Shown here: piece after piece, positions 8,520 through 17,155 of the stretch
Layout of the letters: each line of letters begins with the position of its first letter
How positions within the stretch are numbered: position 1 is the first letter of the stretch
DNA from: SAR324 cluster bacterium lautmerah10
Lineage (GTDB): Bacteria; SAR324; NAC60-12
Assembly: GCA_001469005.2 (NCBI GenBank)
Contig: LNZD02000025.1
Location: 1 to 36,899 of the forward strand
Direction of reading: 5' to 3'
Length of the DNA stretch: 36,899 bases
Translations under genes and position numbers: made by a program
The notes under the pieces: model-generated
The model's input: only the letters and a program-made list of their open reading frames with translations
Told to the model about the DNA's origin: nothing
Database searches by the model: none

Positions 8520-9274
8520 TGATGAATTTTTCGAAACAGCAGTTGATGATCATCGCGGCTGCAAGGGAAATCAGGGATCATGAAGTGGTATTTGTCGGAA
8601 TGAGGCTGCCGATAACTGCTTTTGGTGTTGCCAAATTGACCCATGCACCAAACGCCGTTGGGCTTTTCGAATGCGGAATCGTCCGGAACCAACCTGCAAA
8701 GGAGATGCTCTATACCATGGCCGATCCTCCAAACCAGAAAGAAGCGGCCTGGTGCAGCGGACTGGTCCAGGTGATGGGACTTTTGCAGGGAGGCAGGGTG
8801 GATGCGGGTTTCATTGGCGGAGCGGAAATCGATCGATTTGGAAACATCAACAGTTCCTATATCGGCTCCCATTCCCAACCCAAAGTGAAACTTCCGGGTT
8901 CCGGAGGGGCTGCTGATATTGCTGCTCTTTCCGGAAGGCTGATCGCGATCATGAACCATGAACCCAGAAGGCTGGTGGAAAAGGTTCAGTACGTTACTTC
9001 TACGGGCTTCCTCGAGGGGGGCACTGATCGCGAAAAAAAAGGACTGAAGGGTGGCCCTTCGGCGGTGATTACCGATCTTGGAGTTTTAAAACCACACGGA
9101 GCGCAGCATGAACTTCATCTCTCCAGTTTCCATCCTGGAAACGATCCGGATGAAGTCATTTCACAAACAGGTTGGGATCTTCAGCTTAAACCTGATATCA
9201 AAGAGACGCCACATCCTACCTCGGACGAATTAGAAGCATTGAGTCAGATTGACCCGGATGGATTCTGGAGTTAA
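8519..9274 (+). CDS. CoA-transferase family subunit B (GctB/IpdB type)
   Basis: A 251-residue beta subunit. The segment AVGLFECGIVRN contains the E-x-G position that holds the catalytic glutamate in GctB-type transferases, and the fold's later glycine-rich SGGAADIAALSGR and KGGPSAVITDLGVL are present. The start ATG shares one base with the subunit A stop; a second in-frame ATG follows immediately at 8522. It is the last clear gene of the box operon. Substrate is unknown; see subunit A. Confidence 0.82.
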   Translation: MMNFSKQQLMIIAAAREIRDHEVVFVGMRLPITAFGVAKLTHAPNAVGLFECGIVRNQPAKEMLYTMADPPNQKEAAWCSGLVQVMGLLQGGRVDAGFIGGAEIDRFGNINSSYIGSHSQPKVKLPGSGGAADIAALSGRLIAIMNHEPRRLVEKVQYVTSTGFLEGGTDREKKGLKGGPSAVITDLGVLKPHGAQHELHLSSFHPGNDPDEVISQTGWDLQLKPDIKETPHPTSDELEALSQIDPDGFWS

Positions 9275-9304
9275 AGCTTTTTTGATTCCAATCATTCCAT
9301 CCTG

Positions 9305-9934
9305 ATGATTCCTTTTCTTGAGGGGATTGCTCTTGGAGCAAGTCTGATCATCGCCATAGGCCCCCAGAACGCTTTTGTGATCCAACAGGGCATTTTGCGT
9401 CAGCATGTTTTTCTGGCAGCATTTGTCTGCACCCTCGTGGATGTGGTGCTGATCATTGTTGGTGCTGCAGGGTTTGGAACTCTGATTGCCATCATTCCTT
9501 CGTTGAAAACTTATTTTTTGTGGGGCGGTATTCTTTTCCTGATGGGCTATGGAACCTTATCCCTAATTTCTTCATTTAAAGATCCTGGTGATGAGGAATC
9601 ATTGGGGGAAAACGAGTCTGGATATTCAACAAAAATAAACCGAAAAAGCATCATCATCACTGCAGCTGGTTTTTCTCTGCTGAATCCCCACGTGTACCTC
9701 GACACGGTGATCCTTTTAGGAGGCCTGGCGGCTCAGTACGAAATTCCGGAACGTAACTATTTTGCATTTGGAGCGATTATGGCTTCGGTGGTCTGGTTTT
9801 ACGGCATTGGATATGGCGCCACCCTGGTTGCTCCCTGGTTTGAATCATCCAGGGGGAAACGCATTCTGGACCTTGTGATTGCAATGATCATGTTTGTGTT
9901 AGCCTTTGTTTTGATGTTGAATGTATTGGATTGA
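9305..9934 (+). CDS. LysE/ArgO-family amino acid exporter
   Basis: A 209-residue inner-membrane protein with about six hydrophobic segments. The N-terminus LGASLIIAIGPQNAFVIQQG is the LysE/ArgO signature, and SLLNPHVYLDTVILLGG is the second conserved motif. Family members export basic amino acids; the true substrate here is not known. It follows the CoA-transferase genes by 30 nt and may be read through from the box operon, though a link to aromatic metabolism is not evident. Confidence 0.9.
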   Translation: MIPFLEGIALGASLIIAIGPQNAFVIQQGILRQHVFLAAFVCTLVDVVLIIVGAAGFGTLIAIIPSLKTYFLWGGILFLMGYGTLSLISSFKDPGDEESLGENESGYSTKINRKSIIITAAGFSLLNPHVYLDTVILLGGLAAQYEIPERNYFAFGAIMASVVWFYGIGYGATLVAPWFESSRGKRILDLVIAMIMFVLAFVLMLNVLD

Positions 9935-9953
9935 ATTCAGCTGAATTTTCCCC

Positions 9954-10424
9954 ATGTCCTTTATTTCTAATGACTCCTTCAAATGCACCTTGAAAAAAAC
10001 GGTTGGTGTCTTTTCCGTTTTATTTGCTTTCCTGCTTTCGGCTCAAGCGAACGTAGTCTGCATGTGCGTCACAACACCGGTTACTTTTTTGGAGGTCATC
10101 GATGGAGATAGCATCTGGGTAAAAAAAGAGGGGAGGAAAGTGCTGGTCCATTTTTCAGAAGTCGATGCTCCTGAAATCAATGAACCCGGAAAAACTTTGG
10201 AGTGTCCTCAGGATCAGCAAAAAGCGAGGCAAGCCCGCGACCTGATTCAAGAAATGCTAACCTCAGCCAAAGAAGTGGGGTTGATCATCAAGGAAGAAAT
10301 CAGTCAACAAGAGTTAAGGGCACAAGTCTATGCCGATGGACTGAGCGTAGGTCAGGAATTGCTTTATAAATACCTTGCAGTGGAGGGGCAGGGGAATTGG
10401 TGTGAGACAAAGAAATCAGATTAA
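9954..10424 (+). CDS. Secreted staphylococcal-nuclease-like protein, altered catalytic arginine
   Basis: A 156-residue protein with a signal peptide (hydrophobic core SVLFAFLLSAQA, likely cleaved near residue 32) and an SNase-type OB fold: VIDGDSIWVKKEGRKVLVHF, EVDAPEINEPGK and RAQVYADGLSVGQELL. The acidic DGD and DAPE positions and the arginine before VYADG are kept, but the arginine expected six residues before DAPE (Arg35 in staphylococcal nuclease) appears as histidine in VHFSEVD. Nuclease activity is therefore uncertain. Its stop overlaps the stop of the convergent ABC ATPase through a shared TTAA. Confidence 0.75.
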   Translation: MSFISNDSFKCTLKKTVGVFSVLFAFLLSAQANVVCMCVTTPVTFLEVIDGDSIWVKKEGRKVLVHFSEVDAPEINEPGKTLECPQDQQKARQARDLIQEMLTSAKEVGLIIKEEISQQELRAQVYADGLSVGQELLYKYLAVEGQGNWCETKKSD

Positions 10425-12235
10425 TTCAAAAACTCATTCTCATTGTGATGACATTCAATCTGATGGGACTGACCAAATTTTCTGATGGGTGGAATTTCCT
10501 TATCACAGGTCCCTTCAATGGCAATCGGACAACGGTCATAAAACGGGCATCCAATTTCGGTAATTTGGACGACCCGATCGATTCCCGCCTGGGCTTCCTG
10601 GGTTTCCATGGTTTCTTCAAGCCAGCCGAGACGTAATTCAGGAACCGATGCAATCAAGAGACGGGTATAGGGATGGTAAGGAGGAGAAAGTACCTGATCG
10701 ACATGTCCTTGTTCGACCACACGACCGGCATAGAGGACGACGATTTCATCTGCAAACGATGCGACCGTGGATAGATCATGACTGATGAACACGAACGAGA
10801 CTCCTGTTTTCTTCCTCAGGCGTTTCAGAAGTTCAATGACATTGGCGCCGACGATCGAGTCCAGTGCCGAGATGACTTCGTCGCAGAGGAGAACTTCGGG
10901 TGACGCGGCCAAAGCTCTGGCCAGATTGATTCTTTGCTTTTGTCCGCCTGAAAGTTCATCAGGATAGCGTCCTGCAAAATCCTGGGGAAGTTCTACCATA
11001 TCCAGAAGTTCAGCAATCCGTTTTCTTTTTTCTCCCCCTCTTAGCCCAAGGTAGAATTCTAAGGGTCTCCCCAAAATCTGGTCGATCCTTTGCCGAGGAT
11101 TGAGAGCAGTGTCAGCCATTTGAAAGACAAATTGAACCTTTTGCAATTCGGATCGGTTTCTGTCCTTCAAATCAGGTTTCAGTTGGTCTCCATCAAGCAG
11201 AACTTCTCCCTGGCTGGCGGGAAGAAGACCGGACATGACTCGGGCCAGGGTCGATTTTCCGCACCCTGATTCTCCAATTACTCCAACGGTATGACCCCGC
11301 TCAATCGCAATATTGACGTCTTTCAGAACCCGAGTTACCGGCACACCATTAATTTTTTTCCCATAACCTGCAGATAAATTTCGAACTTCCAAAGCAGGAA
11401 CCTCACGTTCATGCTCTCCAGTCATTTCATCACCCTGGCCGGCAGCAGGAGGGGGTCTCACGGCGTTCATCAAACGCCGGGTATAGTCATGTCCCGGTTG
11501 GTTGATCACCTGTTCGGCACCTCCATGTTCCTGAATTTCTCCGGCATAAAGTACAACAATGTCATCAGCAATTTGTGCCACCACCGAAAGATCATGGGTG
11601 ACATAGATAGCGGCTGATCCCTCTTGTTTAATCACCGATTTGAATGCTTTCAACACTTCGATTTGGGTGGTGACATCCAATGCGGTCGTGGGTTCGTCCA
11701 ACACCAGGAGATCTGGATTTCCGCAGAGTGCCATGGCGGCCATCAGTCTTTGTAACTGCCCTCCGGAAACCTGATGAGGGTAGCGCTTCCCGAGATTTTC
11801 CGGATCAGGAAGTTCCAATGCCCGATAGAGTTCCATTGCTCTCTGGTTTGCCTCTTCCTGGTTCAACTGGCCATGCAGAACGGGAGACTCCGTCACCTGC
11901 TCCCCGATGGTGAGGGCAGGATTGAAAGTGGCAGCAGCACTTTGGGCGAGGTAGGCGACCTTTTGCCCTCGCATCAGTCTTTTTTCCTCGGAAGGCATTG
12001 AAATCACATCCTGGCCATGAAGCCGCACTTCTCCCGAAGTAAATTCCAAACCAGGTTTGGTATAGCCTAAAGCAGAAAGAGCAATGGTCGTTTTCCCGGA
12101 ACCGGATTCCCCGATCAATGCGACCACCTCTCCTCTTTCCACATTGAAGCTTACCCCCTTGACGATGGGTGTCAGACTTCCATCATCCTTTCGGGCATCG
12201 ATTTTAAGCTGGTCGACTTCGAGGAGGGATGCCAT
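10421..12235 (-). CDS. Oligopeptide-type ABC transporter, fused double ATPase
   Basis: A 604-residue fusion of the two ATPase domains that Opp/Dpp systems often encode separately (DppD-DppF order, as in GsiA/YejF). First domain: Walker A GESGSGKTT near residue 42, signature VSGGQLQRL, Walker B LLVLDEPTTALD. Second: Walker A GESGCGKST, signature LSGGQKQRI, Walker B LLCDEVISALD, where the usual DEP reads DEV. The C-terminal oligopeptide-transporter motif with GCPFYDRCP is present. The start ATG shares one base with the stop of the upstream permease. It is the last gene of the importer operon. Confidence 0.93.
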   Translation of the reverse strand: MASLLEVDQLKIDARKDDGSLTPIVKGVSFNVERGEVVALIGESGSGKTTIALSALGYTKPGLEFTSGEVRLHGQDVISMPSEEKRLMRGQKVAYLAQSAAATFNPALTIGEQVTESPVLHGQLNQEEANQRAMELYRALELPDPENLGKRYPHQVSGGQLQRLMAAMALCGNPDLLVLDEPTTALDVTTQIEVLKAFKSVIKQEGSAAIYVTHDLSVVAQIADDIVVLYAGEIQEHGGAEQVINQPGHDYTRRLMNAVRPPPAAGQGDEMTGEHEREVPALEVRNLSAGYGKKINGVPVTRVLKDVNIAIERGHTVGVIGESGCGKSTLARVMSGLLPASQGEVLLDGDQLKPDLKDRNRSELQKVQFVFQMADTALNPRQRIDQILGRPLEFYLGLRGGEKRKRIAELLDMVELPQDFAGRYPDELSGGQKQRINLARALAASPEVLLCDEVISALDSIVGANVIELLKRLRKKTGVSFVFISHDLSTVASFADEIVVLYAGRVVEQGHVDQVLSPPYHPYTRLLIASVPELRLGWLEETMETQEAQAGIDRVVQITEIGCPFYDRCPIAIEGTCDKEIPPIRKFGQSHQIECHHNENEFLN

Positions 12236-13167
12236 CAGATCATCCGGTTTGAGAGTTTGCCGCCGGTATGGGCAGAGATATCATCCACGATCAGATTGAT
12301 GGAAATGGTGAGGGTCGCAATCGCGAGTGAGGGCATCAAAGGAGCAATCGATCCGTAGGGAAGCCCGCCAAGGTTTTCCTTGACCATGCTGCCCCAGTCC
12401 GACATCGGGGGCTGAACTCCCAAGCCCAGGAAACTCAGTGCGGATATGAACAGTATGATCCATACAAACCTCAGTCCGAAATCGGTGGCCAGGGGCATAA
12501 CGACATTTGGAAGGATTTCCCGGGTGATGATCCACCAAAGCCCTTCCCCCCTGACTTTGGCTGCTTCCACGAAATCGCTCACCATCACATCCTGTCCCAG
12601 AGAACGGGCGACCCTGAAAACGCTGGTGGCATAGATGAATCCGGTCATGACAATCAGAATCGGAATGGTACTTCCAACTGCTGCAATCACCACAAGCCCC
12701 ATCATGATCGTGGGTATTGATAAAAAAGCGTCATTAATTCGGCTCAAACTCATGTCCAACCATTCACTGCCAACCGCGGCGGCGATCCCTAAAGTTACTC
12801 CGAGAAGGTAGGCCAGTAAGGTGGCGGCAAAGGAAATACCGATGGTGGTACGTGCTCCGTAGAGAATCCTCGAAAGGGTGTCTCTCCCCAGGTAATCCGT
12901 TCCCAGATAGGCAACCTTGCTGGGAGGCTGGTAGTCGGTATCCGGGTATTCATCCCCACCCGGTACAATGAACAAAGATTCATCCAGAATGTCGGCCTCA
13001 TTGTAAGGCGATAGGTAAGGGCCGATAAAAACCATCAGGATCCAGAACACGACAAAGAAAATTCCTATTTTCCCGGTGACGGTGAAACGGATTTTCCGCC
13101 GGGGTGGCGCGTCAGGAAGTTCCTGAAAAGTCGTTTTGGTTCCGACCGTGTTGTCTTCTTCAGGCAT
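12235..13167 (-). CDS. Oligopeptide-type ABC permease (DppC-like)
   Basis: An inner-membrane permease with an N-terminal transmembrane helix (IGIFFVVFWILMVFIGPYL), a periplasmic loop with the DppC signature YLGTDYLGRDTLSRILYGART, and a C-terminal core containing VRGEGLWWIITREILPNV, the EAA loop that contacts the ATPase. The frame is open to 13227, but that would overlap dppB-like coding by 53 nt; the ATG at 13167, 8 nt after the preceding stop, gives 310 aa and is preferred. The substrate is set by the binding protein at 14.2-15.8 kb. Confidence 0.9.
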   Translation of the reverse strand: MPEEDNTVGTKTTFQELPDAPPRRKIRFTVTGKIGIFFVVFWILMVFIGPYLSPYNEADILDESLFIVPGGDEYPDTDYQPPSKVAYLGTDYLGRDTLSRILYGARTTIGISFAATLLAYLLGVTLGIAAAVGSEWLDMSLSRINDAFLSIPTIMMGLVVIAAVGSTIPILIVMTGFIYATSVFRVARSLGQDVMVSDFVEAAKVRGEGLWWIITREILPNVVMPLATDFGLRFVWIILFISALSFLGLGVQPPMSDWGSMVKENLGGLPYGSIAPLMPSLAIATLTISINLIVDDISAHTGGKLSNRMI

Positions 13168-13174
13168 CTGGAGA

Positions 13175-14143
13175 TTATTTTGGGTGGCGAAGACGAGGAT
13201 TAGAAATGATCGATGCCATGTCGGCAATCATGATCAGAATCACATAAGTTGCACAAAAGATCATCGCACATGCCTGGACCAAGGGCAGATCCCGGGTCTG
13301 GACTCCGTCGATCATCAGTTTCGCCAAACCGGGGTAGGCGAAGACCGTTTCAACAATGACCACTCCACCAATCAACCAGGCCATATTCAATGCAATGACG
13401 TTGACAATCGGACCGATGGTATTGAGCAAAGAGTGCCTGAGGATGATTCTTTTCCTGGGAACTCCCTTGAGAATCGCCATCTCGATATAGGGTGAACTCA
13501 TGATGTTCAGGATCGTTGCCCGGGTCATCCGGATGATCTGTGCCGAAACGATGGTTACCAGGGTTAAGGTGGGCATCAGCAATGCCCTGATGAGTTGCCA
13601 ACCGGTTTCGTTTCCACTCATGTAGGCAATCGATGGGAGCCAGCCAAGTTGAACTGCAAGAACCATCACCAGAATCATGGCTACCAGAAAATCGGGGACA
13701 GAAATGATGCTGAGGGTGGTAAAGGTAATAGCACGGTCGATTCTTGAACCAGGATACATCGAAGCCAGCAAACCCAGCCCCATGGCCATCGGAATCGAAA
13801 TCAGGGCGACCATCCCGGCTAATCTCAGGGTGTTCACCAGCCTGGGTTGAATCATGACGGAAATTTCTGTTCCAACGGTTCCAACTCCCGTTCCGGCTTT
13901 GGACATCCCCAGGTCACCGGATAGAAGATTGCCAAGCCACATCAAGTATCGAGTATGGGGAGGTTGATCCAATCCGAGATGCTCCCTTAAAGCGGCTAGG
14001 GATTCCGGCGTCGCCATTTGTCCTAAGATGATGTTGGCAACATCTCCGGGGAGTAAACTGGTCCCGATAAAGATGATGATCGAAACCACCAGCAGGGTGA
14101 CTACACCGATAAAGATTCTTTTAATGATCGCTTGAACGAGCAT
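13175..14143 (-). CDS. Oligopeptide-type ABC permease (DppB-like)
   Basis: A 322-residue inner-membrane protein with the DppB/OppB layout: a first helix FIGVVTLLVVSIIIFIGTSL, the GDVANIILGQMATPESLAAL segment, five further helices, and the EAA loop AILKGVPRKRIILRHSLLN. The start at 14143 lies 83 nt after the binding-protein gene, with an intrinsic terminator in between that probably lowers permease expression relative to the binding protein. Confidence 0.92.
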   Translation of the reverse strand: MLVQAIIKRIFIGVVTLLVVSIIIFIGTSLLPGDVANIILGQMATPESLAALREHLGLDQPPHTRYLMWLGNLLSGDLGMSKAGTGVGTVGTEISVMIQPRLVNTLRLAGMVALISIPMAMGLGLLASMYPGSRIDRAITFTTLSIISVPDFLVAMILVMVLAVQLGWLPSIAYMSGNETGWQLIRALLMPTLTLVTIVSAQIIRMTRATILNIMSSPYIEMAILKGVPRKRIILRHSLLNTIGPIVNVIALNMAWLIGGVVIVETVFAYPGLAKLMIDGVQTRDLPLVQACAMIFCATYVILIMIADMASIISNPRLRHPK

Positions 14144-14167
14144 TGAAGAGACGGTTAAACCATTGAT

Positions 14168-14203
14168 AAAAAAAAAGCCTGCGGACTCTCATCACGCAGG
14201 CTT
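14168..14203 (-). terminator. Intrinsic terminator/attenuator after the ABC binding-protein gene
   Basis: Read on the minus strand, GCCTGCG (14201-14195) and CGCAGGC (14183-14177) form a 7-bp GC-rich stem with an 11-nt loop, extended by A-T pairs and followed by a run of nine T. It sits between the binding protein and the permease genes, so it likely acts as a partial terminator. Confidence 0.85.
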
Positions 14204-14226
14204 CCGATCTTAAATGAATTTAAGAC

Positions 14227-15807
14227 CTATGCTTCCATCCAGGCAAATTCTGGCCAGGTGCATCCTCCAAGGGAACCAAGAGGATTGTCCGGAATACCCT
14301 GCACTTTGTTGTTAACACCGTTATTCACGTTGGTGTGGTAGGCGATGATCATACCACTGAACATGTTCACCAGTGCCTGCATTTCACAGAACATTTCATG
14401 GCGCATTTTGGGATCTGTTTCCGCAAGGTTCATCTTCAACAGTTGCCCCATTCTTTCATTGTTCCAGAAAGTATCGTTCCATGCCCGTCCAGGACCAAAC
14501 TGGATATCCAGCATGGAGTTGGCGGTTGGACGCATGTTCCAGGAAACCACGTTCAGTGGTTCTTTCATCCATACCGCACCCCAGTAACCGTCGGTTGGAA
14601 CTTTTTTGATTTTCAGATCAAATCCGATTTTCTTCAGATTATTCTGCATCAGCAGACAGGAATCACCGATACCTGTTGCTACTTCAGCAACATAGAGCTC
14701 AGCGGAACTGTAACCTGATCGGTTCAGATGCCATTTGGCTTTGTCAGGATCATATTGTCTTAGTGGAAGTTCGTAACAATGATCCGCCCCATAAGCAGTT
14801 GAGATGGGATGATCATTTCCTACTTCACCGTAGCCTTTTAGGATAGAACGAACGATTCTTTCGCGGTCCTGAATGTACTGCAGACCCTTGACTAAATCAT
14901 CATTGTTTCCTGGAGCCGTGTTTTTCAAACAACAGATACCACCATACCTTCCAGACTTTGTCGTATTGACATAAGTGTTGTTGGATCTCTCGATCAGTTT
15001 GATCATTTTGGCATCTACGTCGGTGATCATGTGCATGTCACCGGCAATCAGGGCATTGACCCTGGCTTGAGGATCGGTGATGGCCGTGATTTCGATGGCG
15101 TCAAAATTGGCAGTCTCTCTCCAGTAGTCTTCATTTCTGACATGGACCGATTTAACTCCGGGTTCGAAACTGGTCATGCGGTAAGGACCGGTACCATTTC
15201 CTTTTTTGAAATCAGTCGTACCCTGCTTGACGATTTTAGCCTGCTTTTCGCTGAGCTTGGCAGGCAGGTCCGAATCCGGACTGTTGAGGATTGCCTTGAC
15301 GGTATGGCTGTCGACTTTCTTCCATTCCTTGACCTGACTGAAAAAACCCTTGATCACGGAAGGAGTCTTTTCACCAAGATGCCGGTTCATGCTCCAGAGA
15401 ACATCATCCGCGCTGAAATTTGAACCATCGTGAAATTTAACACCTTTCCGAAGCTTAAAGGTCCATTCGGTAGCATTAGAATTTGGAGAGTATTCTTCTG
15501 CCAATTCAGGCTTGAGTTGCATATTGTCACGCATTTGGACTAAGCCATTGTACGCGGCATGGGCTCGGGTATAGTCGATGTTTGAGGTCATCACGATGGG
15601 ATCCATCTGATCGTCAGGTCCATGTAAATTGGAAGCCATTCTGACAGACCCGCCTTTGCGTGGAGTTTTTGCCATCGCATCGGTTGCTTTCAATAAACTT
15701 CCTGCGGCCGAGACGGTAATTCCCAAGGCACCGACCGCTTTCATGAAATCCCTGCGGTTCAGATCACCATCTTTATATTTTTGCTGTAATTCTTTGACAT
15801 CCTTCAT
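14227..15807 (-). CDS. ABC transporter substrate-binding protein, family 5, Tat-exported
   Basis: A 526-residue periplasmic solute-binding protein of the SBP_bac_5 (DppA/OppA) family. The N-terminus carries a twin-arginine motif NRRDFMKAVGALG followed by a hydrophobic stretch ending near TDAMA, so export is probably by Tat. Later segments EYSPNSNATEWTFKLRKGVKFHDG and FSADDVLWSMNRHLGEKTPS are the family signature, and KGNGTGPYRMTSFEPG follows. Ligands in this family include peptides, opines and amines. Its position downstream of an N-methyl-dehydrogenase gene suggests a methylated amine or amino acid, but that is inference. AAGGAG lies just upstream of the start. Confidence 0.93.
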   Translation of the reverse strand: MKDVKELQQKYKDGDLNRRDFMKAVGALGITVSAAGSLLKATDAMAKTPRKGGSVRMASNLHGPDDQMDPIVMTSNIDYTRAHAAYNGLVQMRDNMQLKPELAEEYSPNSNATEWTFKLRKGVKFHDGSNFSADDVLWSMNRHLGEKTPSVIKGFFSQVKEWKKVDSHTVKAILNSPDSDLPAKLSEKQAKIVKQGTTDFKKGNGTGPYRMTSFEPGVKSVHVRNEDYWRETANFDAIEITAITDPQARVNALIAGDMHMITDVDAKMIKLIERSNNTYVNTTKSGRYGGICCLKNTAPGNNDDLVKGLQYIQDRERIVRSILKGYGEVGNDHPISTAYGADHCYELPLRQYDPDKAKWHLNRSGYSSAELYVAEVATGIGDSCLLMQNNLKKIGFDLKIKKVPTDGYWGAVWMKEPLNVVSWNMRPTANSMLDIQFGPGRAWNDTFWNNERMGQLLKMNLAETDPKMRHEMFCEMQALVNMFSGMIIAYHTNVNNGVNNKVQGIPDNPLGSLGGCTWPEFAWMEA

Positions 15808-15974
15808 TGACTCTCCTTAATAAAGGGATGAATATTTGATTCGCTTGAATCTTGTTATGGATTTGAATCAGCAATCCAGAAAACCTAAATTCAAATAAAT
15901 TCAGGTTGAAGTCAATTCAAATAGTTTAATTAATCCTTTGATCAATTAAATTGATGAGATTAAAAAAATCATCC
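15808..15974 (-). promoter_or_regulatory. AT-rich intergenic region with palindrome and candidate promoter
   Basis: There is no gene here. It holds a perfect palindrome ATCAATTAAATTGAT (15941-15955), just past the M24 pseudogene stop, and a weak promoter-like pair on the minus strand: TTGAAT (15920-15915) and TATTTG (15897-15892), 17 nt apart. The binding-protein gene may therefore be transcribed independently of the broken gene upstream. Confidence 0.3.
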
Positions 15975-17143
15975 TCAGGAAATTTTTAATTCAAAGGGAT
16001 AATCCGACATCCTCTCGACGCCTGTTTTGGTAATCAGGACCTGTTCTTCGAGTTTGACGCCTTCTCTACCTCCTTCGGAGCCGATAAAGGATTCCACGCA
16101 GAGGGTCATTCCGGGTTCAATGATCCCGTCATAACCTTTTTGTTCAAAGTCATTCCAGTGTTTGATGTTGGGGTATTCATCGGCAAGCCCAACTCCGTGG
16201 ATCAGGGAGGAGTAGCGGTTGGAGAGAAATTCTTCCGGGATGGGCCAACACTGTTCGGAGATTTCCCGAAAACTTTTTCCGGGTTTGAGGACAGAAATAT
16301 TATGTTCGATCTGCTCCCGGGCAAACTCAAACAAACGTTTTTGTTCCGATGTTGGTGAGGTTCCGCAGATCCAGGATCTGGAAATATCGGAGCAATATCC
16401 GTAGTTCTGGGCCCAGATGAAAGAAGACGTGTTTCAATCCATTCCCCTCCCAGCCTGATGTTGGTTTCATGAAGTTTGGACCAGAGGGCATTTTCCGTCA
16501 TTCCGGGTTCAAGGTATTCCTGCATGGCACGCATCCCTTCCTGGCAGACATTCATGGAAACCTGCATCAGTTTCAGTTCATCATCGGATTTGATGGCCCT
16601 TGCGGTTTCGGTGATCTGTTCACCTTCGACCAGTTCGAGACCTCGGGCACGTAAAGCGTCACAACCTGTGTGTGAGAGGGTATCGATCGCCAGTCTTTTG
16701 TTCCCCCCACCGTAACGATTCATCAGGTCTGATATCTGTGCGGCAAATTCGAGGACGAATTCTTCTCCACGGTTACCCACGCCGAAGAAATAAAATGCAG
16801 GAAGCACCCGGTAGTCATCGATGGTGGGCAAGTCCTCCGCAAGATGAGGGTGGTCCGCATAATCGAAAAGCACCACGGGACCTTCCAGCGATACAAAAAC
16901 GCAGCGTGTCTCATAATGGGAGCACCAGATCTGCATGTTGGTGGCATCGGTGGCATACCGTGTGTTGATCTGGTTGAAGAGCAACAGTCCTGCTACATCA
17001 TGCTCAGCCATTTTCTTGCGGAAACGGGCGAGTCTTTCCAGGCGTACCTTGTCAAGATCGACAGGCGGATCCGAAAATTCCATAGCGCCATGTTGGCGGA
17101 CTTGATTGGTTTTTCCTGTGGAATTTAAAGATGCGAGTGGCAT
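15975..17143 (-). pseudogene. DddP-like M24 metallopeptidase, broken by internal deletion and frameshift
   Basis: The N-terminal half (DddP-like segments RYATDATNMQIWCSHYE and GGEWIETRLLSSGPR) and the C-terminal half (NYGYCSDISRSWICG, LIHGVGLADEYP, LCVESFIGSEGG, VKLEEQVLITKTG) lie in different frames meeting near 16405. At the junction about 28 residues expected from DddP/M24 homologues, including the DTD metal ligands, are absent and the frame changes. The later Asp, His and two Glu ligands remain. DddP is a DMSP lyase of the M24 fold, but many close relatives have unknown substrates. AAAGGAG precedes the start at 17143. The product should be inactive unless this is an assembly error. Confidence 0.85.
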
Positions 17144-17155
17144 TTTGTTCTCCTT

